A DNA stretch of 64,000 nt from Croceivirga sp. (GTDB lineage Bacteria; Bacteroidota; Bacteroidia; Flavobacteriales; Flavobacteriaceae), in the NCBI GenBank assembly GCA_028284665.1, contig JANQRG010000050.1, forward strand, positions 106,626-170,625. The letters are read 5' to 3'. The notes under the pieces are model-generated. The model was not told the DNA's origin. It worked only from the letters and a program-made list of their open reading frames with translations, and did not search any database. Below, one piece after another: positions 9,262 through 19,200 of the stretch. The number at the start of each line of letters is the position of its first letter. Within the stretch, counting starts at the first letter, position 1. Position numbers and translations under genes: made by a program.

Positions 9262-10287
9262 TTACGGCTTTGGAAAACTGGCGGCACCGATTTGTCCATC
9301 TCTTAAAATAACAATTGGGATTTCGGTCCCACTGGGATAGGAAGCGATCTTATTTTTAATCAGAGAGCGTGCGTTATTGTCCACAAATTTTATCCCGGCA
9401 ACCTCTAAGATCACATCCCCTCCTAATAGTATTTCTTCATCATTAATAGTAGCTGGGATGTAACCACCCCGTAACCCCAGTAGGGCCGCAGTTCCTTTTG
9501 ACGATATGGAAAGGACCAAAAGTCCGGATTCCTGAGGCACATTCAATACCCTCGCCAGATGGGTGGGTAAGAGCATCGCCTCCATCCCCGTCCAGGGATT
9601 GGGTTCTGTGCTTAACAATTGTTTCACGGTGTTAGAAGCTGTTACAAAACCAATCCCCTCAAAACCACCGGATATGGAATAAATACTGCTCGCTATCCCA
9701 ATGACTTCACCCTTCATATTGAACATCGGCCCCCCGGAATTTCCGGGATTGATCGCCGCATCGGTTTGTAAAAATTCAATGCGTTCAAAGTCATTACTTA
9801 AGTTTTCGGGAAAATGCCGGCCGCTTATAATCCCCCGGGTCAGGGTTTGCGCAAAACCATGAGGGGCTCCTAGCACAAAAACATCATCCCCAATACCCAG
9901 TGCATCGGAATCGCCAATGGTAGCAATAGCTTTCCCCTTGGGATCAAAGGGGCCCACTATTTTTAATAGCGCTACGTCTCCCGGCGGACTTGAGGCTACT
10001 ACCGCTCCCTGGTAGATCTCCCCGGTAACAAATTCAATTTCGACCTCTTCAGCAGATTGCACCACATGGGATGCTGTCCAAATATAGCCTTCTTCCGATA
10101 CCAGCACCCCGGAACCTTGAGAGGCTTCTTCTACCATAAAGACAGTACCTCCGGAAGAAGAGGGTGCCATTGTCTCCACACGAAGCACCACGACAGAGGA
10201 GTTGACTTCTTCATATAATTTTGGTAAATCCTGGGCTATCGCCAGGTTCGCCAAAAGGGCGAAAACTAGTATCTGATATCTATACAT
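9262..10287 (-). CDS. Periplasmic S1C trypsin-like serine protease with PDZ domain (DegP/HtrA-like)
   Basis: 341-residue envelope protease for damaged or specific proteins. Signal peptide residues 1-19 (ending LAIAQ). The catalytic triad is intact: His74 in TASHVV, Asp104 in PGDVALLK, Ser184 in NPGNSGGP. A single PDZ-like domain follows (about residues 240-335, with GGDVILEVAGIKF and SYPSGTEIPIVI). DegP itself is about 450-475 residues with two PDZ domains, so this is the short, one-PDZ type, as in DegS, but with a cleavable signal instead of an anchor. The insert EFVTGEIYQGAVVASSPPG and the long L1-like segment are ordinary for the family. No partner gene is adjacent. Confidence 0.9.
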   Translation of the reverse strand: MYRYQILVFALLANLAIAQDLPKLYEEVNSSVVVLRVETMAPSSSGGTVFMVEEASQGSGVLVSEEGYIWTASHVVQSAEEVEIEFVTGEIYQGAVVASSPPGDVALLKIVGPFDPKGKAIATIGDSDALGIGDDVFVLGAPHGFAQTLTRGIISGRHFPENLSNDFERIEFLQTDAAINPGNSGGPMFNMKGEVIGIASSIYSISGGFEGIGFVTASNTVKQLLSTEPNPWTGMEAMLLPTHLARVLNVPQESGLLVLSISSKGTAALLGLRGGYIPATINDEEILLGGDVILEVAGIKFVDNNARSLIKNKIASYPSGTEIPIVILRDGQIGAASFPKP

Positions 10288-10422
10288 ATGCTAATTTTTG
10301 AAATCGTAAGATACCGCAATATCGCTTTGGATAAGGAATAAATTTTATATCGCCAGTAGTATGGTTATTGGATTTCTGCAATTGAACCAGGAAATGATAA
10401 AGTGGAGCCAGGGGGCATTTCA

Positions 10423-10467
10423 CTTGTCTGTTATTGACAGGAACTTCACATCTTTCGCTTTTCTATA
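10423..10467 (+). repeat. 45-base dispersed repeat, copy 1
   Basis: Contains AGGAACTTCACATCTTTCGC. It matches 14865-14909 in the same orientation, with 26 of the last 29 bases identical by eye and a weaker match in the first 16. Both copies are intergenic. Confidence 0.75.
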
Positions 10468-10525
10468 GGCTGAGAAGTAGGACACTTTCCAATGCCGGGA
10501 AAGGAATCCGAATTCCAGAATCAAA

Positions 10526-11731
10526 CTAGGGCCTCGTTTCTTTAGATAGTAACAAAAAGGCCTGTCTTGCGATCTCCAGTTCCTCATTGGTTGGAATAAC
10601 CAGAATCCGAATAGGGGAATCGGGGGTTTGAATTTCGGAAACCGCACGGGAAGCGGTAATACTCGCATTTTTAGTAGCATCCAACTGTATTCCAAAATAG
10701 TCCATATCCGTACAAACCATTTGGCGCAACACACTGGAATTTTCACCAATCCCTGCTGTAAAAACCAGGGCATCCAATCCATTGAGAACGGTGCTATACC
10801 CCCCAATATATTTTTTAATACGATAGGCCATCATCTGTAACGCCAATTGACAGTCGTTATCCCCTTGTTCCGCCTGCTTTTGAATATCCCTGAGGTCCGA
10901 ATGACCGGTCAATCCTAAAAGACCACTTTTCTTTTGTAGCATTGTGTTGATTTCCCTGGAGTCCATTCCAAGGGTATCCATCAGAAAAAAGATAACGGAT
11001 TGGTCAATGTCACCACTTCGGGTACCCATGATCAATCCGTTTGAAGGGCCGAAACCCAAAGAATGTTCGACGCTTTTTCCATTTTTGACTGCAGTAATGC
11101 TGCAGCCATTACCCAGATGCATGGTAATTATTTTGGAGTTCGCTTTCCCCAAATGTGTAATCGCCTTTTCAGACACGTATTTGTGGCTGGTACCATGAAA
11201 GCCATAGGCCCTGATACGATGTTGCTCGGTTATCGTTTTAGGAATGGCATAGGTGTACGCTTTCTCCGGAATGGTCTGATGGAAGGCCGTGTCAAAAACT
11301 GCAACCTGAGTGGCAGCGGGAAATAAGGATTGTGAAATCTCGATACCCTTGGCATTGGCGGGATTGTGCAATGGGGCCAGCGCAGAAAGGTTCTTAATGG
11401 AGCTTAAAACAGTGGGATCAATTTTTGCGGGGGCGTCATACGCATCACCTCCGTGTACCACACGATGACTCACAACTTGGATATCCTCCAGCTTTTGGAT
11501 GATCCCCAGTGCTTCATCCGTTAGCAGAGCAATAACCGCCTTTAGGCCCTCGGCATGGTCTTTAAAAGCAGCTTCACGACTCACGGAAGTTTCCCCTTTC
11601 TGGTAGTGTATTTCACTTTGTGGCTCCCCCAGGCGTTCCACCATACCCTTTGCCAAAACCCTTTCCTGAGGCATTTCAATGACTTGAAATTTCAGGGAAG
11701 AACTACCGGAATTAATGACCAATACCTTCAT
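10526..11731 (-). CDS. ackA: Acetate kinase
   Basis: Converts acetyl phosphate and ADP to acetate and ATP, and the reverse. 401 residues, the usual family length. N-terminal signature VINSGSSSLKF (Asn7), then HRVVHGG near 90, FDTAFHQTIPEKAY near 146 (catalytic Asp), HLGNGCSITAV near 205, and FTAGIGENSS near 322: all the ASKHA-fold nucleotide and phosphate motifs are present. It starts 6 bases after the stop of pta, so the two are one operon with pta first, the layout expected for the Pta-AckA overflow and acetate-assimilation pathway. Confidence 0.98.
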   Translation of the reverse strand: MKVLVINSGSSSLKFQVIEMPQERVLAKGMVERLGEPQSEIHYQKGETSVSREAAFKDHAEGLKAVIALLTDEALGIIQKLEDIQVVSHRVVHGGDAYDAPAKIDPTVLSSIKNLSALAPLHNPANAKGIEISQSLFPAATQVAVFDTAFHQTIPEKAYTYAIPKTITEQHRIRAYGFHGTSHKYVSEKAITHLGKANSKIITMHLGNGCSITAVKNGKSVEHSLGFGPSNGLIMGTRSGDIDQSVIFFLMDTLGMDSREINTMLQKKSGLLGLTGHSDLRDIQKQAEQGDNDCQLALQMMAYRIKKYIGGYSTVLNGLDALVFTAGIGENSSVLRQMVCTDMDYFGIQLDATKNASITASRAVSEIQTPDSPIRILVIPTNEELEIARQAFLLLSKETRP

Positions 11732-11737
11732 TTTACC

Positions 11738-13825
11738 TTAGTTTTCCTGTGCCTGGATTGCCGTAACGATAACAGTATTGAAAACATCATCAACCGTGCA
11801 ACCGCGGCTTAAGTCATTTACGGGCTTATTAAGTCCCTGCAATACCGGGCCAATAGCCAATGCACCCGTTTCCCGTTGCACCGCTTTATAGGTGTTATTC
11901 CCCGTATTCAGATCCGGGAATATCAGCACGGAGGCCTGGCCTGCCACCTCAGAGTCGGGCAACTTACTTTTTCCCACCAATGGGTCTACAGCAGCGTCGT
12001 ATTGGATCGGACCTTCAATCCGCAACTGTGGTGCTTTTTCTTTCACGATTGCTGTGGCCCTTCGGACTCTTTCTACATCCTCTCCTTGGCCCGAACTACC
12101 AGAGGAATAGGATAACATCGCAATTTTAGCCGTTATCCCGAAAGCTTCCGCTGAAGCGGCTGAGGAAATAGCAATTTCCGCCAACTGTTCCGCCGTAGGA
12201 TTCGGATTAATCGCACAATCGCCAAAAACGGAGACCCGATTTTCCAGACACATAAAGAAGATGGATGAGACCACTCCTATCCCGGGCTTGGTCTTTACAA
12301 ACTGTAATGCGGGCCGTATCGTGTGTTGGGTAGTATGCACTGCTCCCGAGACCATACCATCGGCATGCCCTTTATAAACCATCATCGTTCCGAAATAAGA
12401 GACATCATGCATGCTGTCCCTGGCCATGTCCATATTCACGCCTTTGTGCTTGCGCAATTCGTAAAAGGTGGTCGCATAGGCTTCGAAAGATTCAGCTTCG
12501 GCAGGATTAATGATGGCCAAATTCGAAATATCCAGTCCCAGGGTCAATGCCTTTTTTTCTATTTGATCCTTCTTTCCCAACAGGGTGATATCCACAATGT
12601 CCAAAGCCTTCAGCTCAACAGCCGCCTCCAGGATCCTGGGGTCTTCACCTTCCGGGAGCACAATATGCTTTTTATCCTTTTTAGCACGTTGGAGCAGATT
12701 GTACTGGAACATTCTTGGGGTCAACCCGTTGGGCACATAGGTATCCAATCGTTGTAGCAATAGTTCGCCATTAATATGTTCGTTGAAAAGGGCGATCGAA
12801 GTGGCTATTTTTTGTTTGCTTTCGGCATATATTTTTGATTGAACATTTCCCACGGCATTGGTGGCCTCGAAAGTAGCTTGTTGTACCGAAATGATGGGCA
12901 CCTGCGCTTCAAAACCCTTAAGTAATTGTAGAATAGGTTCCTCCGGAACGATCCCGCCCGTTAGCAAAATACCGGAAATCGTAGGATAATTTTCGGAAAG
13001 ATTGGCCTGCAGTGCTCCCAGAATAATATCGGAACGGTCACCGGGAGTGATGACAAGGCAATTATCCCGCAAATAGGTCAGATAATTGTGCAAACGCATG
13101 GCGCCGACACCGAAACTCCCCGTTTGGTTGTTCAAACTCTCCTTTCCGAAAAGGACTTCTCCTTTTAAAGCATCTACGATTTCTTTAATAGTAGGGTGAG
13201 ATAAATTATTCACCCGGGGTACAACAAAGGGGATAGTTTTTCCTTTTAGTTCTTCCTCCAGTTGGTTCTGTACCAGTTGGAGGTTTTCAGGCCGTACTTT
13301 ATTGGCTACTACGCCTAATACATCAATGCTTCTTTGTTGATAACTGTTTACCGCAGATTCAAGATTGCCACAGAATTCTTCGAGTGTTTTTCCTTTGGCG
13401 TTATCCACGAGAACAGCCGGGATGCCTAAATTCTTTGCAATATCAATATTGAGGTCAAACTCGATGATGCTACCCTCGCTGGCAAAGTCGCTTCCTTCTA
13501 CCAGGACGAAGTCAAATGCTTCCTCAAGTCGCTTGTACTTCTCGATGATGATATCCAGAATATCCCCCGGCTTACCGTCATTGAACAGTTCAATGACCTG
13601 GCTTTGCGTCATGGCATAGACATCTTCCGGTTCAAGATCTAAATTAAAATGAGAGATCACCGTATGAATATGGTTGTCGAGACCTTCCGACTTAATATCA
13701 TCTATCACGGGCCGGAAATAGCCTACCTTGGCCATTTTTCCAAGTAGCAACCGCATCAATCCCAATACTACCAAAGATTTACCACTGTGAGAGGCCAGGG
13801 TAGCAATATAAAGCGCTTTTGTCAT
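11738..13825 (-). CDS. pta: Phosphate acetyltransferase
   Basis: Transfers acetyl between CoA and phosphate, feeding acetate kinase. 695 residues, the long form. Domain order: N-terminal P-loop-like module (ATLASHSGKS near residues 9-18, resembling BioD/CobQ), a DRTGG regulatory domain about residues 215-330, then the catalytic PTA_PTB domain from about 375 (KHIVLPEGEDPRILEAA) to the end, with SYSSGSSGQGEDVERVRRA near 570 and QYDAAVDP near 610. The N-terminal modules usually bind effectors (pyruvate, NADH in enterobacteria). First gene of the pta-ackA operon; the upstream gap of 385 bases gives room for a promoter. Confidence 0.97.
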   Translation of the reverse strand: MTKALYIATLASHSGKSLVVLGLMRLLLGKMAKVGYFRPVIDDIKSEGLDNHIHTVISHFNLDLEPEDVYAMTQSQVIELFNDGKPGDILDIIIEKYKRLEEAFDFVLVEGSDFASEGSIIEFDLNIDIAKNLGIPAVLVDNAKGKTLEEFCGNLESAVNSYQQRSIDVLGVVANKVRPENLQLVQNQLEEELKGKTIPFVVPRVNNLSHPTIKEIVDALKGEVLFGKESLNNQTGSFGVGAMRLHNYLTYLRDNCLVITPGDRSDIILGALQANLSENYPTISGILLTGGIVPEEPILQLLKGFEAQVPIISVQQATFEATNAVGNVQSKIYAESKQKIATSIALFNEHINGELLLQRLDTYVPNGLTPRMFQYNLLQRAKKDKKHIVLPEGEDPRILEAAVELKALDIVDITLLGKKDQIEKKALTLGLDISNLAIINPAEAESFEAYATTFYELRKHKGVNMDMARDSMHDVSYFGTMMVYKGHADGMVSGAVHTTQHTIRPALQFVKTKPGIGVVSSIFFMCLENRVSVFGDCAINPNPTAEQLAEIAISSAASAEAFGITAKIAMLSYSSGSSGQGEDVERVRRATAIVKEKAPQLRIEGPIQYDAAVDPLVGKSKLPDSEVAGQASVLIFPDLNTGNNTYKAVQRETGALAIGPVLQGLNKPVNDLSRGCTVDDVFNTVIVTAIQAQEN

Positions 13826-14210
13826 ATACTTTGATCAATTCAAAATCGGAAAATTACCATTTTAATTGGTGCGTTTTCAAAGGGTAAATCATTTTTAGGT
13901 TATTTTTTGCATAACTATCTGCCATGGGGCGAAGTTTCCGTAAAAGCAGTACCAAAACGGCATTATACTTCTAAATCGACTCCAAGGTTTCGCTGATTCT
14001 TAACCAAGCCTGCCAGAGGTACATAAACTTTACTTCACAGAACAAACAACCCTATCTTCAAATTCCGAAAACCGCATGTTTTGGAAGACCAATAGGCCTA
14101 ATTCTTTTAGAAATTCATTTAAAGCCTATTGCTCGTATGGGCCAGAAACCTTTTATTTGGCAGGTGTTCTTTTAATAATGGATACTAACTTTTGAATTCA
14201 ATACTGCTCT
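13826..14210. other. Intergenic stretch between pta and an outer-membrane-like gene
   Basis: 385 bases that should hold the divergent promoters of pta and the gene at 14211. No exact TAnnTTTG promoter is seen; TACCCTTTG upstream of pta (minus strand) has one extra spacer base. The stretch includes the second copy of the 48-base repeat. Confidence 0.5.
13968..14015 (+). repeat. 48-base dispersed repeat, copy 2
   Basis: Same length and orientation as 7592-7639 with two substitutions by eye. The flanks of the two copies are not alike, so the repeat unit itself is about 48 bases. Confidence 0.9.
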
Positions 14211-14756
14211 ATGAAAAAACCCCTCATCTTATGCCTTTTATTTTTCGGACATCTGGGCTTTGCACAGGTTTCAAAATCGAACACCTTAGATAGTTTTGGT
14301 CGTTTAAATCTTGGCTTGCATGGTTTTGAAATTTCCTATGAACTACCCTTTTCAAAAAGTATAGTTTGGGAAAATAATTTAGGCATTGGAATGGGTATGG
14401 AGGCTAGTGCCGGTTCTGCCTCTTTTGCGTTTTACTTTGACCGCCCCACCCCTTTTGTCAAATCTCAGCTCAAATGGCTATACAATAGAAACAAGCGCCT
14501 GTCAAAAGGTAAAAATGTGTATGACAATTCCGGGAACTTTATCGGGTTGCAAAGTAAATACAGCTTTGGCGACGCGGACCTTTTCGATGTAAACCAGGCC
14601 GTGTTGACCGAAATACATTGGGGAATCCAGCGAAATATCGGAGGGCGATTTCTATTCAATTTGCATTTGGGGCTGGGCATTGTGAGCGACTTTGATACTT
14701 CTGAAAGTGTTTTTACACCCACCTTTGGGTTTCGTTTCGGATACAGAATTTTTTAG
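14211..14756 (+). CDS. Uncharacterised secreted protein, probable small outer membrane beta-barrel
   Basis: 181 residues, not recognised as a named family. A clear signal peptide (MKKPLILCLLFFGHLGFAQ) is followed by alternating polar/hydrophobic segments with many Gly and aromatic residues (GRLNLGLHGFEISYEL, FLFNLHLGLGIV) and a C-terminal FGFRFGYRIF ending in Phe, all typical of 8-strand barrels of Bacteroidota. Not in an operon: both flanks are repeat-bearing gaps. Function unknown. Confidence 0.75.
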   Translation: MKKPLILCLLFFGHLGFAQVSKSNTLDSFGRLNLGLHGFEISYELPFSKSIVWENNLGIGMGMEASAGSASFAFYFDRPTPFVKSQLKWLYNRNKRLSKGKNVYDNSGNFIGLQSKYSFGDADLFDVNQAVLTEIHWGIQRNIGGRFLFNLHLGLGIVSDFDTSESVFTPTFGFRFGYRIF

Positions 14757-14864
14757 GTTTTGGATGACATAGCATTTTAGATCCGGTCTCGTAAAGCGAA
14801 TCATTCAAAAGACGTTTTCCACCCCGCCTTTTCGAAATTTTGCCTACCTAGTTCGGCAGGTAAA

Positions 14865-14909
14865 CTTGCCTGCCTTCGATAGGAACTTCACCCCTTTCGC
14901 TTGTCTATA
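14865..14909 (+). repeat. 45-base dispersed repeat, copy 2
   Basis: Partner of 10423-10467. It overlaps the arm of a GGCAGG/CCTGCC hairpin (14855-14874) and is followed by CTATAC-TACT-GTATAG (14904-14919), a 6-base stem. No gene is visible in the 241-base gap that holds it. Confidence 0.7.
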
Positions 14910-14997
14910 CTACTGTATAGTGTACCACTTAAAAACATTGGGTAGACTTCTCACCCTGGACTTTATTGTAAGCTATGATTAAGGAGGCCCCTGAAGT

Positions 14998-15684
14998 TTA
15001 AAAAACGTGGTTGATGAAAAGGCCGTAATTCTCCTCTTGAGCCCGCTCCAAACCATAGAAATCGATATTAACGCCAAACCCAAAGCTCGTTTTGCCCAAT
15101 GCAACTCCGGCCCGTAGATACAATAAACTTCTTTCATGTGCTCCATCATCCAGGTTTTGATTGTATATCCCCTGAAATCTGGAGTATAGCCCTACATTTT
15201 TTGATAGCATTGGTTTATACTCAACGATACCTACCGTCTCAAAGTTGATGGAGGGTGCCAGTTGCAGATTCGGACTGAACAGGAACAGCCATTTTGGGTT
15301 CGCTGAAAAAAACTGCAGGCCCGTAAATGGAACCGCCCCTTTGGAGTAATGGAACTGTAATCCCGCTGTCGCAAACCATTTTTGTGAAAAATTGTAGGTC
15401 AGGGAATTGGAGATTACAAGCTCGTTATTGGATCTTTCGTTTTCGTAGGGTACCAATGCCGATGTAACCCCAAAATAGCCAAACTTGCCCTTCTTATCTA
15501 TGGGAAGGTTCAATATGGCCAAAGCATAGATCTCCTCATTCCCGAACATTACTTCTATCGGAATTGGTGGCTTTTTTACTGCTGTAACTTCCTGTCCTTT
15601 CATTCCAAGGATGGGAAGGATAAGCACCAACATAACCCATCTTGTTTTTTGTAGTATTTGATGTCTTTTGAGTGCAGTGATCAA
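14998..15684 (-). CDS. Uncharacterised outer-membrane-type protein
   Basis: Up to 228 residues with no family I can name with confidence. The frame opens with a TTG at 15684; the resulting Lys/Arg-rich start (LKRHQILQKTR) followed by VMLVLILPILGMKGQ makes a sensible signal peptide, whereas the first ATG (15633) would leave a signal without positive charge, so the TTG or an unseen start is possible. The mature part is beta-rich, with regularly spaced aromatic ends (FGYFGVTSALVPYEN, FSFNLQ-like strands) and a C-terminal Phe (LFINHVF), as in outer membrane barrels. The neighbours give no functional clue. Confidence 0.65.
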   Translation of the reverse strand: MITALKRHQILQKTRWVMLVLILPILGMKGQEVTAVKKPPIPIEVMFGNEEIYALAILNLPIDKKGKFGYFGVTSALVPYENERSNNELVISNSLTYNFSQKWFATAGLQFHYSKGAVPFTGLQFFSANPKWLFLFSPNLQLAPSINFETVGIVEYKPMLSKNVGLYSRFQGIYNQNLDDGAHERSLLYLRAGVALGKTSFGFGVNIDFYGLERAQEENYGLFINHVF

Positions 15685-15960
15685 AACCTGTGTACTTCCT
15701 GATTAGCAATCTTAAGTGGAACTAAAAGTGTTGGTTTAAAATAGAAGGATTGAATTGGCGTACTCAATTTAGTGATTCTAACATTAGATAGACCACCTTG
15801 AAAACTGATTTATATAAAAATTGACAAAGAAGCGTCCCGCTGTACAATGTTTTGCTTACCTACCTTAGCGAAGGATTTCTTTCATATTGTTTTTCGACAG
15901 TACTTTGAATGTAAACCGGGAAGTGCAGAGCGAGGGCTTTCCCTCCTAATTTTTGTTGCA
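15685..15960. other. Intergenic stretch before the tRNA-Gln terminator
   Basis: About 275 bases, AT-rich. I see no gene, hairpin or clear promoter. The part next to the terminator reads weakly in several minus-strand frames, but none has a start and a family-like product. Confidence 0.5.
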
Positions 15961-15961
15961 C

Positions 15962-15989
15962 AAAAAAATCCCATCATGTGATGGGATTT
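15962..15989 (-). terminator. Rho-independent terminator of tRNA-Gln
   Basis: An 11-base perfect stem AAATCCCATCA / TGATGGGATTT (15966-15976 and 15979-15989) with, on the minus strand, a run of seven T (15962-15968). It lies 11 bases past the 3' end of the tRNA. Confidence 0.93.
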
Positions 15990-16000
15990 GTCCAACTCCG

Positions 16001-16072
16001 TTGGCCTACTAGGACTCGAACCTAGAATGACTGGACCAAAACCAGTAGTGTTGCCAATTACACCATAGGCCA
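16001..16072 (-). tRNA. tRNA-Gln (anticodon TTG)
   Basis: A full cloverleaf on the minus strand: acceptor arms TGGCCTA (16066-16072) and TAGGCCA (16002-16008) pair over seven bases; the anticodon stem ACTGG/CCAGT encloses the loop TTTTGGT, giving anticodon TTG (Gln, codon CAA); the T-arm carries GGTTCGAGTCC. The discriminator base is A and CCA is not encoded. It is followed by a strong terminator and stands alone rather than in a tRNA cluster. No integrase or duplicated tRNA end lies nearby, so it does not look like an occupied attachment site. Confidence 0.96.
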
Positions 16073-16244
16073 GTACCGTATCAAAAGCGAATAACTTTTG
16101 AGCGTGCAAATTTAAGACAAACTTTAATCCGAGCAAATTATTTTGATGACAATCCGAAGAGCCATTGTTAAACCTTTCATTAAAATCGTGAAGTGTCTGT
16201 GTTTAATTTGGTAAATTCGCCCCGATTGGTCAAACACCTATTGC

Positions 16245-19200
16245 ATGTTTTCTAAAAACTATGAAAAATGGAACACCCTTTTGGGGTGGCTTTCGTTTAC
16301 CATTGCCATAATCACCTATTTACTTACCGTAGAACCCACAGGAAGTTTCTGGGATGCCGGGGAATATATCACTACCTCCGCCAAACTACAGGTAGGGCAC
16401 CCTCCCGGAGCTCCTTTATTGCAGATGATAGGTGCTGTTTTTGCCCTGTTAGCCTTTGGCGATCCTTCGAAAGTTGCGTTAATGGTCAACATCGTTTCTG
16501 TGGTATCCAGCGCCTTTGCCGTCCTTTTTACCTTTTGGATCATCACCAACCTTAGCCGGAAATTGATCGTTAAAAAATCCAAGCTGTCCGAAAGTAAGGC
16601 CATCGCTATTTTTGGCAGTGGTCTGGTAGGCGCTCTGGCCTTTACGTTTTCCGATAGTTTTTGGTTTAATGCAGTAGAGACCGAGGTGTATGCCATGGCG
16701 AGTTTTATGATGGCGTTGTTGTTATGGTTGGGACTCAAATGGGTAGATCACCTGGAGGACCCCAGGGGCAACAAATGGCTACTGCTCATTTGTTTTATGA
16801 TCGGCTTGGTTTTTGGGATACAGTTTATGGGCTTCCTGGCCATACCTTCCATTGGCCTGTTGTATTACTTCAAAAAATATAAAAAAGTTACCGTAAAGAA
16901 CTTCCTGATCGCGAATGCGATTGTCATCGGGATACTGTTACTCGTGTATAAGTTCTCACTCACCTATGTCCTAAAGCTTTTTGGTTGGAGCGAAGTCTTT
17001 TTTATTAACCAGGTAGGGCTGCCGTTTAATTCGGGAACCCTTATCATGGGGGCGATCTTTGTGTTGGTGTTCTATTTTGCATTGCGGTATACCCGAAGGA
17101 ACGGTTTTGAAACCGGCAATCTAATTGTGTTGTGCCTGATGTTTCTCATTCTCGGCTTTTCTTCCTGGCTCATGTTACCCATCCGCGCTAATGCGAAAAC
17201 GGTAGTCAACGAAAACAATCCGGAAGACGCCCGATCCCTCCTTGCCTATTACAACAGGGAACAATATCCTGGCGTAGACAGCCCGGTGTATGGCGCCTAT
17301 TTTTCCAATGCTTTTGCCGAACCGGGAGAGGACATAGACGACAAGCCCAAATATGAAAAAGATGAAAAATTGGGCAAATATGTCATTGTCAACAATTATA
17401 AGAATGCCTTGCAGGGCCCTAACAAAAAACATGTTGGGGTGTTACCCCGACTGTGGAGTGAGCAACATGCGGAAAACTATATGCGGTATTTTGGTCGGCT
17501 CGATTTTCGCATAAAAGCAGAATACATTTCCAACAACGAACTACGGGATGCAGTAAATCAATTCAAGCAGTTGGATGCCCGGGGAGAGATTGACACCGAG
17601 CAATTCATGCAATTCCTGCGAAGCTTTTCGGATTATATAGAAGTGGAACCTCCTTCCTTGGGACAAAACCTAAGCTACCTTTTCGAGTTTCAATGGAGCT
17701 ATATGTACATGCGGTATTTTATGTGGAATTTTGTCGGGCGACAAAACGATACCCAGGGCCGCTATGACAACAATGGCCACTGGATCAGCGGTATTCCTTT
17801 TGTGGATAGCCTGCGAATGGGGAGCCAGGACAACCTTCCCAGTGAAATTTTAGATAACAAGGCCCGCAATACCTACTTTTTTCTGCCACTGCTCTTAGGT
17901 ATTATTGGTATCGTCTTCCAAATCTCCCGAAATCCAAAACAGTTCTGGGTCCTGTTTATCTTTTTTATGTTTACCGGCCTGGCGATCCAGTTCTACACCA
18001 ATCCTTATATCTTTCAGCCCCGGGAACGGGACTATTCTTTGGTAGGTTCTTTCTTTATTTTTTGTATTTGGATAGGTATTGGCGTATACGGGCTGTTCGA
18101 AGAAGCCAGGAAACTACTCAAACCCAGGATAGCCGCACCCGTAATAACGGCACTTTGCCTTTTGGCAGTCCCCTTGCTCATGGCATTTCAAAACTGGGAC
18201 GACCATGACCGGTCCGGACGATATACTGCACGTTCTACAGCTATGGCCTACCTGGACTCCTGCCAGGAAGATGCAGGGGCTATTCTCTTTACCATTGGGG
18301 ATAACGATACCTTCCCACTTTGGTATGCCCAGGAAATTGAGGAATACAGAACCGATGTGCGTATTGTAAATACTAGCCTTTTTGCGACAGACTGGTACAT
18401 AGACCAAATGAAACGGAAGGCGTACGAAAGTGATCCCATTCCTTCGCAATTAACCCATGACCTTTACAGCTATGGCACCCGGGATGCGATTTACTATCAG
18501 GGGGTAACGGATAGCCGGTGGAATATTAAGGACTTCATGAATTGGGTAGCCAGTGATAAACCGCAAACCAAATTCAAGCATTTGCTAGAAAAACAGGGGC
18601 GGGACCTCAGCGGATTCTCTGAAAGCAATTTGGATATTGTCTACTACCCCACCCATAAAATTCGTGTCCCCGTAAACAAAAAGAACGTGCTGGAAAGTGG
18701 CCTGGTCAAAGCCAAGGATTCTGCTTTGATAGTGGATTATATCGATATTGATCTCCCGCAAAGTGCCTTAACCAAACAGCGCATCCTGATGCTGGACATT
18801 TTGGCCAATAACGATTGGGAACGACCTATTTACTTCTCCGGAGGTAGCTTTGATAATGCGGAATACCTGTGGATGAAGCAATATCTGCAACTGGACGGAC
18901 TGGTCTACAAATTGGTCCCCATCCGAACCGAAAATGAAAGTCTTTTTGAAATGGGCAGGATCGATTCGGATTTGATGTATGAGATAGTGAACAAATGGGA
19001 TTGGGGCAATTCTTCAGATCCGGATATTTACCACGATCCGCAAACCCGTTCTCAGGGACTTTCGTTTCGGAGTAATCTCGCACGATTAAGTGAGCAACTT
19101 ATCGAGGAAAATAAGATCGATAAGGCCAAAAACATCATCGATATGGCGATGACACAAATGCCTTTTGAACAATTTGGATTCTACGCCTTTGTAGAACCCT

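Noticed and set aside
10420..10806. Frame of 128 residues overlapping the 3' end of ackA
   Set aside because: It is another frame of the ackA coding strand; the low-complexity, aromatic-rich product looks like nothing and ackA is complete.
15882..16136. Minus-strand frame of 84 residues across the tRNA-Gln
   Set aside because: It runs through the tRNA and its terminator; the sequence is tRNA-derived.
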